Of a DNA stretch of 11,192 bases, positions 5,831 to 11,192 are shown in pieces. Under the pieces are notes generated by a model that saw nothing but the letters and a program-made list of their open reading frames with translations, had not been told where the DNA came from and did no database searches. The DNA comes from CAYNNP01 sp964398215. Lineage in GTDB: Bacteria > Planctomycetota > Planctomycetia > Pirellulales > Pirellulaceae. How positions within the stretch are numbered: the stretch's first letter is position 1; every line of letters starts with the position of its first letter. Location: the NCBI GenBank assembly GCA_964398215.1, contig CAYNNP010000220.1:1-11192 (forward strand), read 5' to 3'. Made by a program: the position numbers and the translations under genes.

Positions 5831-7447
5831 GCAAAACAACTACTTTTTGACGACCACGCTCGTGCTCGCATGCTTGCCGGCATCAATAAACTGGCAGATG
5901 CAGTCGCTGTCACCATGGGACCCACCGGTCGCAATGTGATCATCGACAAATCGTTTGGTGGTCCAACGGTTACGAAAGACGGTGTTACCGTCGCAAAAGA
6001 AATCGACTTGGAAGACCGTTTCGAGAACATGGGCGCTAAACTCGTCGTTGAAGTTGCTCAGAAGACCAGCGATTTGGCTGGTGACGGCACAACGACCGCG
6101 ACCGTTCTGGCTCGTGCGATTTTCAAAGAAGGTCTTCGCAATATTGTTGCTGGCAGCAACCCGGCTGCGATCCGTCGTGGCATCGAGCTTGCTGTTTCCG
6201 CAGCAACCGAAAAGCTGCTTGAGATGGCGAAGCCTATCAAGAACAAAGAGCAGATCGCCAATGTTGGTGCGATCAGTGCGAACAATGATCCGGAGATCGG
6301 AAACTTGTTGGCAGATGCTCTTGAGCAAGTTGGTAAGGACGGAGTGATCACGGTCGAAGAAGGCAAGAGCCGCGACACCGAGGTTAGCTACGTTGACGGA
6401 ATGCAGTTCGACAAGGGCTACATTTCGCCGTACTTCATCAACGATCCAAACACGATGGAAGCCAACCTCGAGAACGCGTTGGTTTTGCTGTACGAAAAGA
6501 AGATCAGCAATATCCGCGACTTGGTTCCATTGCTTGAGAAAACAGCACAGACCGGTCAGCCTCTGTTGATCATTGCCGAAGACGTGGACGCCGAAGCGCT
6601 GACTTTGTTGGTCGTCAACAAGCTGCGTGGAACGTTGAATGTCTGCGCTGTAAAGGCTCCTGGTTTTGGTGATCGCCGTAAAGCAATGCTGGGCGACATC
6701 GCGACTTTGACCGGCGGAACCGTGATCAGTGAAGACATCGGTATCCAACTGGAAAACGTCACGCTAGAGCATCTTGGCCGAGCCAAGAATGTGACCGTCG
6801 ACAAGAGCAATACGACGATGGTTGAAGGTGGCGGCAAGCGTGCTGATATCGAAAAACGTGTCTCGCAAATCCGTGCTCAGATTGAGCAAACGGACAGTGA
6901 TTACGACAAGGAAAAGTACCAGGAGCGTTTGGCGAAACTCTCTGGTGGTGTTGCCGTGATCAGCGTTGGTGCTGAAACAGAAGCGGAAATGAAGCAGAAG
7001 AAGGCTCGCCTAGAAGACGCTTTGCACGCGACTCGTGCTGCTGTCGAGGAAGGGATTCTTCCTGGTGGCGGTGTTGCACTCGTTCGCAGTCGTGAAGCGG
7101 TTGCTGACGCAGCCAAGAAAGCCAAGGGTGACGAGAAAGTTGGCGTCAACATCGTCTTGTCCTCTTTGGATGCTCCCATGAAGCAGATCGCGGACAATGG
7201 CGGCATCGACGGCAGCGTTGTGGTTGACGAAGTGTGCGAAAAGGCACAAAACTTTGGATACAACGCGTTCACTGGCAAGTACGGCGACATGCTGAAAGCT
7301 GGCGTGATCGATCCTGTAAAGGTCGTTCGCACGGCACTGGCCAACGCCGGTAGCATCGCTGGATTGCTGTTGACGACCGAGGCGCTTGTCACCAACCTGG
7401 AAGCTGAAGACAAAGATAAACGCCCCGTCGAAGGCGTGGTGGCATAA
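5828..7447 (+). CDS. groEL: 60-kDa chaperonin GroEL, copy 2, canonical apical domain but no Gly-Met tail
   Basis: 539-residue Hsp60 subunit. ATPase residues are intact: D51 in TKDGVTVA, D86 in GDGTTTATVL, and D397 in LEDALHATRAAVEEG, a stretch nearly identical to E. coli GroEL. The peptide and GroES binding surface is canonical: MQFDKGYISPYF keeps both tyrosines and the phenylalanine, and the helix ISNIRDLVPLLE and the segment AEALTLLVVNKLRG follow. By these marks it is the more conventional of the two copies. The C-terminus ends EAEDKDKRPVEGVVA and lacks the usual GGM repeats, a feature known in some secondary chaperonins. It is clearly paralogous to copy 1 but diverged along its length, so the duplication is old. 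It lies 60 bases after groES and just before a terminator, as the last gene of the chaperonin unit. It could form homo-oligomers or mix with copy 1. Confidence 0.97.
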   Translation: MAKQLLFDDHARARMLAGINKLADAVAVTMGPTGRNVIIDKSFGGPTVTKDGVTVAKEIDLEDRFENMGAKLVVEVAQKTSDLAGDGTTTATVLARAIFKEGLRNIVAGSNPAAIRRGIELAVSAATEKLLEMAKPIKNKEQIANVGAISANNDPEIGNLLADALEQVGKDGVITVEEGKSRDTEVSYVDGMQFDKGYISPYFINDPNTMEANLENALVLLYEKKISNIRDLVPLLEKTAQTGQPLLIIAEDVDAEALTLLVVNKLRGTLNVCAVKAPGFGDRRKAMLGDIATLTGGTVISEDIGIQLENVTLEHLGRAKNVTVDKSNTTMVEGGGKRADIEKRVSQIRAQIEQTDSDYDKEKYQERLAKLSGGVAVISVGAETEAEMKQKKARLEDALHATRAAVEEGILPGGGVALVRSREAVADAAKKAKGDEKVGVNIVLSSLDAPMKQIADNGGIDGSVVVDEVCEKAQNFGYNAFTGKYGDMLKAGVIDPVKVVRTALANAGSIAGLLLTTEALVTNLEAEDKDKRPVEGVVA

Positions 7448-7471
7448 GGACGCCGACTAGTTAAATCCATC

Positions 7472-7513
7472 AAACGGGTCGTTCGCCGCAAGTGTGGTTG
7501 ACGACCCGTTTTT
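7472..7513 (+). terminator. Intrinsic terminator of the chaperonin operon
   Basis: An 11-bp perfect stem (7472-7482 AAACGGGTCGT with 7501-7511 ACGACCCGTTT) encloses an 18-base loop and runs into a tract of five T at 7509-7513. It begins 24 bases after the groEL copy 2 stop. This separates the chaperonin unit from dnaJ. Confidence 0.8.
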
Positions 7514-7546
7514 GATAGACCTGCACATTTTGAAGTAACGCTTTTC

Positions 7547-7616
7547 TGGTAACCCGAAGCGTTAGCGAGGGACAATCAATCTTGACTCGGTCCCTCGCTC
7601 ACGCTTCGGGTTACCA
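7547..7616. repeat. Long near-perfect palindrome, 27-bp arms
   Basis: Bases 7547-7573 pair with 7590-7616 at 26 of 27 positions around a 16-base loop. The arms contain GGTAACCCGAAGCG and AGCGAGGGAC. It is followed by five A on the plus strand, so it would have a T-tract only when read from the minus strand. It sits between the groEL copy 2 terminator and dnaJ and codes for nothing. The arm motif matches a dispersed planctomycete repeat that I recall but could not search. Confidence 0.9.
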
Positions 7617-7720
7617 AAAACCAAGTTCCCAAACCTCCTTCGCGGAGCTCGCCACTTTGGAGCCAGAGTGCGCCGCGACGGAGTCATCATTACGTTTAGA
7701 ACAAAAGCAAGCACGACCGA

Positions 7721-8866
7721 ATGTCTGACAAACGCGACTACTACGAAGTCCTTGCTGTGGAGCGCGGCGCCACCAAGCAAGAGATCGATCGTGCGTACCG
7801 AAAATTGGCCATCAAGTACCATCCTGACAGCAGCAAAGTCGAAAATGCGACGGAGATGTTCAAGGAGGCAGCGGAGGCCTATGAGGTTCTAAGCGATGCC
7901 GACAAACGGGCACGCTACGACCAATATGGTCACGCCGGAATGCAGGGCGCTGGGCAACAGTTCAACGATGTTGAAGATATCTTTGATGCATTCGGTGACC
8001 TGTTTGGCGGAGGAATGTTTGGGGACTTGTTCCGTGGCCGCGGAGGTGGTGGCGGAGGACGGTCGCGACGTGTGCGCCGCGGTGCCGATATTCGCTGCAA
8101 TGTCACTTTGACGCTCGAAGAAGCCGCTCGCGGTGTCAGCAAAGACATCTCGTTCCGGCGCCGAGTGCTGTGTGGCGGGTGCGACGGTAGCGGAGCCGCG
8201 CCCGGCAGCAAACCGACGACGTGCAACACTTGTGGCGGTCGTGGCCAAGTCATCCAGAGCGCTGGGATCCTACGTGTCCAAACGACTTGTCCCAATTGCC
8301 AAGGCGCCGGCCAGGAAATTGGCGAACCGTGCAATGGTTGCCGAGGCACCGGGCTGAAGAATGACAAGGCGGAGCTTTCCGTTGAAATCCCTGCAGGCGT
8401 TGAAGACGGCATGCGAGTCCGTGTTCAGTCGCAGGGCGAAGCCAGTCCAGACGGTGGACCGCCGGGAGACTGCTACTGCTTCATCACTGTCAAACAACAC
8501 GAACTTTTTCAGCGAGACGGAACACATCTGATTTTGCGTTTGCCGATTTCGTACACACAAGCCGCGCTTGGCGCGAATATCGAAGTCCCGACATTGTCTG
8601 GCCCCCATTCGCTACGCGTTGATGGCGGCACCCAAAGCGGCGACGTGTTCAAAGTTCGTGGCCAAGGAATCGTTGACCCACACGGCGGCCGCGCAGGCGA
8701 TTTGTTGGTGCAAGTATTTGTGGAAGTTCCCAAGAAGTTGCATGCTGATCAAGAAAAGATCTTGCGAGAACTGGCAGAGCTGGAAAACGAATCTGTGCTG
8801 CCAGAGAGAAAATCATTCTTGGCAAAACTCAAAACATTTTTTGATTCTGAAACCGTGGCGGAATAG
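7721..8866 (+). CDS. dnaJ: Chaperone DnaJ (Hsp40, type I)
   Basis: 381-residue co-chaperone that delivers unfolded clients to DnaK and stimulates its ATPase. All type I parts are present: the J domain at residues 1-70 with HPD at 34-36, a Gly/Phe-rich linker at about 73-121 with six consecutive glycines at 108-113, and a cysteine-rich zinc domain with four CxxCxGxG motifs at 151-158 (CGGCDGSG), 168-175 (CNTCGGRG), 190-197 (CPNCQGAG) and 204-211 (CNGCRGTG). Two C-terminal beta-barrel client-binding domains follow. The length is normal. The ATG at 7721 is fixed by the conserved J-domain opening (DYYEVLAV); no Shine-Dalgarno is seen. The 273 bases upstream contain the groEL terminator and a long palindrome, so a separate promoter is likely. 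GrpE follows 109 bases later; DnaK, the partner of both, is not in the window. Confidence 0.97.
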   Translation: MSDKRDYYEVLAVERGATKQEIDRAYRKLAIKYHPDSSKVENATEMFKEAAEAYEVLSDADKRARYDQYGHAGMQGAGQQFNDVEDIFDAFGDLFGGGMFGDLFRGRGGGGGGRSRRVRRGADIRCNVTLTLEEAARGVSKDISFRRRVLCGGCDGSGAAPGSKPTTCNTCGGRGQVIQSAGILRVQTTCPNCQGAGQEIGEPCNGCRGTGLKNDKAELSVEIPAGVEDGMRVRVQSQGEASPDGGPPGDCYCFITVKQHELFQRDGTHLILRLPISYTQAALGANIEVPTLSGPHSLRVDGGTQSGDVFKVRGQGIVDPHGGRAGDLLVQVFVEVPKKLHADQEKILRELAELENESVLPERKSFLAKLKTFFDSETVAE

Positions 8867-8975
8867 AAATAGTCCAGAGCGGTTCACTGCCACAGAGGTC
8901 GATCGGTCGCACGATCAGGCCTGGCAGCGAAAACCCAAACAACAACCAATTTGACCATCTTATTCTTTGATAATC

Positions 8976-9560
8976 ATGACCGAAGAAACTGAACCTATCG
9001 AGAACGAACCGACTGAAACCGAAGACACATCAGGCGCCGACAATATTGACGAAGTGCTAGAGGAAGTTACTGGCGAAGTCGTTGCAGAGACTCGCGATGA
9101 AGAAATGGAACGCTTGCGAGCAGAAACGTCGGAAGCGGAAAAACGAGTCTTGATGGCGCAGGCCGAAGCCGAGAATTTTCGCAAACGCATGCGCCGTGAC
9201 TATGAAAACCAAGTCAAATTTGCGCCACTGGGCTTGGTGTCGGATATCCTGCAGGTTCGAGACAATTTGGTCCGTGCAATCGACGCAGCCGAGTCTTCCG
9301 AGGACATGGCAGGCTTGAAAGAAGGCGTCGCGATGGTAGCCAAACAGCTGGACGATACGCTTGGCAAACATGCGGTCAAACCGATACCGGCCGAAGGCGA
9401 ATTGTTCGACCCGAATTTTCACGAAGCGATTTCACAGATGCCCAGTGACGATGTTGCCTCGGGCACTGTGGCTCATGTTGCAGTGACTGGATTCCAGATG
9501 CATGACCGTGTCGTTCGCCCCAGCCAAGTTGTTGTCAGCACAGGGCCTGCTGAATCGTAA
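8976..9560 (+). CDS. grpE: Nucleotide exchange factor GrpE
   Basis: 194-residue GrpE, a homodimer that releases ADP from DnaK and resets its client cycle. The N-terminal ~45 residues are strongly acidic and probably disordered. A long helix for the coiled-coil stalk follows (ERLRAETSEAEKRVLMAQAE), carrying the hallmark NFRKRMRRDYE. The C-terminal beta-domain contains FDPNFHEAI and GFQMHDRVVRPSQVVVS, the part that contacts the DnaK ATPase domain. The ATG at 8976 is preferred over a TTG three codons upstream, because the acidic MTEETEP start is typical and TTG is rarer. There is no Shine-Dalgarno. The order dnaJ then grpE without dnaK differs from the common grpE-dnaK-dnaJ operon. The next gene starts only 30 bases downstream, so co-transcription is likely. 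Confidence 0.95.
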   Translation: MTEETEPIENEPTETEDTSGADNIDEVLEEVTGEVVAETRDEEMERLRAETSEAEKRVLMAQAEAENFRKRMRRDYENQVKFAPLGLVSDILQVRDNLVRAIDAAESSEDMAGLKEGVAMVAKQLDDTLGKHAVKPIPAEGELFDPNFHEAISQMPSDDVASGTVAHVAVTGFQMHDRVVRPSQVVVSTGPAES

Positions 9561-9590
9561 ACCCAAACATAGATTGCGAGAAATTCAAAC

Positions 9591-9911
9591 ATGCCTACTT
9601 ACGACTACGAATGCCAAGCGTGCGGTCACGAAATGGAAGTTTTCCAAAGCTTCAGTGATCCGGTGAAACGCAAGTGTCCTGAATGCAAAAAAAACAAGCT
9701 GAACCGATTGTTTGGAACGGGAGCCGCGATCGTTTTCAAAGGCAGCGGGTTCTACGAAACCGACTACCGCAGCGAGAGCTACAAAAAAGGCGCTGATGCT
9801 GACAAGAAAGCAAAGTCTGAATCAAAATCCGAATCCAAGAGCGACAAGAAATCTGACAGCAAGGCCAGTAAGTCGGATTCCAAACCTGCGAAGAAAAAGA
9901 AGTCGGACTGA
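9591..9911 (+). CDS. FmdB-type zinc-ribbon protein with Lys/Ser/Asp tail
   Basis: 106-residue protein with the FmdB/CxxC_CxxC_SSSS zinc-ribbon domain. It opens MPTYDYECQACG, with C8 and C11 forming the first pair and C29 and C32 (KCPECKK) the second, enough for one zinc. The family signature FKGSGFYETDYR follows at about residues 50-61. From about residue 65 to the end the chain is nearly all Lys, Ser, Asp and Glu in short repeats (KSESKSESKSDKK), a disordered charged tail that could bind nucleic acid or ribosomes. The function of this family is poorly defined; it has been called a putative regulatory protein, and no DNA target is implied here. It lies 30 bases after grpE and 91 before surE, probably in one transcript with grpE. 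Confidence 0.88.
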   Translation: MPTYDYECQACGHEMEVFQSFSDPVKRKCPECKKNKLNRLFGTGAAIVFKGSGFYETDYRSESYKKGADADKKAKSESKSESKSDKKSDSKASKSDSKPAKKKKSD

Positions 9912-9968
9912 TTCAGCCGACTCTCGCTCAAGTTGGGCTTTTCGATCTTCCTAACAGCAGCGGCATCC

Positions 9969-9982
9969 GAGTCGTGAGACTC
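9969..9982 (+). other. Short hairpin before surE
   Basis: GAGTC at 9969-9973 and GACTC at 9978-9982 form a 5-bp stem with loop GTGA, 20 bases before the surE start. The stem is short, with no T-run after it. It may be a small dispersed repeat or have a minor effect on surE translation. Confidence 0.35.
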
Positions 9983-10002
9983 AACTATAAAAAGGCCTGC
10001 AA

Positions 10003-10767
10003 ATGAGAATCTTGCTCTCCAATGACGACGGAGTTTTTTCGCCAGGGCTGGCTGCTTTGGAGGCGGAACTGAAATCGCTGGGCGATGTTTCTGTCGTTGC
10101 ACCTGCGGCAGAGCAAAGTGGCGTGGGTCACTCGATCACCTACCTGACTCCGCTGAAGTGCAATTCGATTAAACGCAATGGCGTGCACTGGGCTTGGGCG
10201 GTCGAAGGAACGCCAGCAGATTGCGTGAAGCTTGCGATTTGCGAATTGTTCAAAGACGAACCGTTCGACTTGGTGGTCAGCGGTATCAACAACGGCCTGA
10301 ACGCTGGGATCAACGTCCTGTACAGCGGCACGGTGGCAGCGGCAATCGAAGGCGCGTTTTTTGGAAAAACAAGTGTTGCTGTTTCGATGGAATACTCCGA
10401 CGACATGAACGTCACGGCAGCAGCGAAGATCGCCAAGAACGTGATCGGCGGAATCATTAAAAATCCCGATTCGAAAGGCCAGTTGTTCAATCTAAATGTG
10501 CCAACAGCCGCGACCGAGACGCCTACGGAATTGCAAGTCGTCCCAATGGGCCTTGCGCAGTACGGACGGTCATACGAGAAACGCACGGACCCAAGCGGTA
10601 GAGATTATTACTGGGCGTTGTGGAGCGATTCAGTCGAACCACCACCAGGACGAACGGACCTGAACGAACTGCGCAAAGGCAATGTGACGCTCACGCCACT
10701 GAAGTTTGACATGTCCAATCAGCAATTGCTTGACGACATGCGGTCGTGGAATCTATCAACGAAATAG
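10003..10767 (+). CDS. surE: 5'/3'-nucleotidase SurE (survival protein)
   Basis: 254-residue SurE, a metal-dependent phosphatase that removes phosphate from nucleoside 5'- and 3'-monophosphates in the cytoplasm. In Escherichia coli it is linked to stationary-phase and stress survival. The active site is complete: N7-D8-D9 in LLSNDDG, S39 in EQSGVGHS, and N96 in VSGINNGLNAG. The substrate-loop segment AVEGTPADCVKLA and the typical SGTVAAAIEGAFFG follow. The length is normal. The ATG is fixed by the MRILLSNDDG opening; a weak AAGG lies 7 bases upstream. It is the last gene of the dnaJ-grpE-fmdB block, and its presence in a protein-quality-control cluster suits a stress role. In many proteobacteria surE instead neighbours pcm or rpoS, neither of which is seen here. 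Confidence 0.96.
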   Translation: MRILLSNDDGVFSPGLAALEAELKSLGDVSVVAPAAEQSGVGHSITYLTPLKCNSIKRNGVHWAWAVEGTPADCVKLAICELFKDEPFDLVVSGINNGLNAGINVLYSGTVAAAIEGAFFGKTSVAVSMEYSDDMNVTAAAKIAKNVIGGIIKNPDSKGQLFNLNVPTAATETPTELQVVPMGLAQYGRSYEKRTDPSGRDYYWALWSDSVEPPPGRTDLNELRKGNVTLTPLKFDMSNQQLLDDMRSWNLSTK

Positions 10768-10864
10768 CCCAGCACAAGGGCTGTGGAAAGTTTAAATTTC
10801 AAGGCTTCCGGGCAATAACGCACTGCCATAACTTTCCTGTGGTTGAACGAACAAAAATTGTGTC

Positions 10865-10880
10865 GGCCTCCGGCCTTTTT
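10865..10880 (+). terminator. Weak candidate terminator after surE
   Basis: GGCC at 10865-10868 pairs with GGCC at 10872-10875 around TCC and is followed by five T (10876-10880). The stem is only 4 bp, so on its own it is marginal. A wider fold just upstream (GGAAAGTT at 10785-10792 with AACTTTCC at 10830-10837, enclosing GGCA and TGCC) adds structure to the surE 3' region. It is about 100 bases after the surE stop. Confidence 0.35.
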
Positions 10881-10985
10881 GGCTTGTCGTGTATACGTCC
10901 CCATGGCTAAAGTTTTGAAGTTGCGCTTTTTGGAATCTGAGAAACCAATCGCATGGAAGTATCGTTCGACAAGATGGGAAAACCA

Positions 10986-11031
10986 GCCACGGAGTGGCGA
11001 CACAACCCTAGCCAGGTGCGTAAGCTCCTGG
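10986..11031. repeat. Composite repeat with two small hairpins
   Basis: GCCAC at 10986-10990 pairs with GTGGC at 10994-10998. Twelve bases on, CCAGGTGC at 11012-11019 pairs with GCTCCTGG at 11024-11031 with one mismatch around GTAA. The block resembles a dispersed intergenic repeat that I recall from planctomycete genomes (unsearched). Confidence 0.55.
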
Positions 11032-11054
11032 GCCTGCGGACCTGAATGATTCGC

Positions 11055-11111
11055 TCGTTTTTCTCCGTCCCGATCACCGCCTACGGCGGTGATCGGGACG
11101 GAGAAAAACGA
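11055..11111. repeat. Long perfect palindrome, 27-bp arms and 3-base loop
   Basis: Bases 11055-11081 are the exact reverse complement of 11085-11111, with only TAC between. The arms run from TCGTTTTTCTCC at the base to GATCACCGCC at the tip. No T-run follows the stem on either strand, because the T and A tracts are inside the arms. Its loop is much shorter than those of the palindromes at 3061 and 7547, making it the most stable hairpin in the window. Confidence 0.92.
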
Positions 11112-11192
11112 AATGAATTTTGTGTTTCACCAACCTTGGGCTGACGCCCTTGTCTTTACCCACAACTGCTTGGCCCAAAAGTTCGAAAACAC

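Larger units (their letters stand above)
10768..11192. other. Non-coding, repeat-rich region to the window edge
   Basis: These 425 bases contain no gene I can support. A 68-codon open frame from 10843 has no family features, and its 3' part is simply a repeat read through. Contents in order: the surE 3' hairpins, a hairpin pair at 10986-11031, a perfect long palindrome at 11055-11111, and a GGGC-TGAC-GCCC mini-hairpin at about 11138-11149. No promoter or start of a downstream gene is visible before the edge. Confidence 0.6.

Noticed and set aside
5840..6748. 302-codon antisense open frame inside groEL copy 2
   Set aside because: It mirrors the antisense frame in copy 1, as expected from paralogous coding sequence on the other strand. 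There is no start signal or recognisable domain.
10843..11049. 68-codon open frame after surE
   Set aside because: It crosses a candidate terminator and a composite repeat, and no family or ribosome site is seen.
11055..11111. Classical bidirectional terminator
   Set aside because: The T and A tracts are inside the paired arms and no T-run follows the stem on either strand, so it is listed as a palindromic repeat instead.

Overview
The window looks like a planctomycete chromosome, most likely a Rhodopirellula/Pirellulaceae-type marine planctomycete. This is inferred from gene content and style, not from a database search. The signs are a Tat-exported Gfo/Idh/MocA dehydrogenase beside a secreted NHL beta-propeller, a groEL-groES-groEL arrangement followed by dnaJ and grpE, generally weak Shine-Dalgarno sites, and long palindromic repeats between genes.

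Layout. Positions 1-130 hold at most the last codons of a gene lying to the left, plus a small hairpin repeat. Positions 130-1608 (minus) encode a Tat-signal Gfo/Idh/MocA oxidoreductase. Positions 1816-2910 (minus) encode an exported NHL-repeat protein. Positions 2911-3636 are a non-coding interval that holds a 26-bp-arm palindrome (3061-3135) and the presumed control region of the chaperonin operon. Then, all on the plus strand, come groEL copy 1 (3637-5352), groES (5468-5767) and groEL copy 2 (5828-7447). A convincing intrinsic terminator (7472-7513) and a second long palindrome (7547-7616) follow. A second plus-strand block then encodes DnaJ (7721-8866), GrpE (8976-9560), an FmdB-type zinc-ribbon protein (9591-9911) and the survival nucleotidase SurE (10003-10767). 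The last 425 bases hold no convincing gene. They carry small hairpins and a third perfect palindrome with 27-bp arms (11055-11111).

How the genes work together. The plus-strand block is a protein-quality-control and stress cluster: two different Hsp60 subunits around one Hsp10, then the Hsp40 co-chaperone and the Hsp70 nucleotide-exchange factor, with no dnaK and no hrcA inside the window. The two GroEL proteins are not recent duplicates. Both keep the ATPase residues. Copy 2 has a canonical peptide/GroES-binding surface but lacks the Gly-Met tail. Copy 1 has the tail, preceded by an Asp/His-rich stretch, and has substitutions in the apical binding surface. The division of labour between them, and whether they form mixed rings with the shared GroES, is the most interesting question here. 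Nothing in the window looks like a phage, a transposon, a CRISPR array or an RNA gene.
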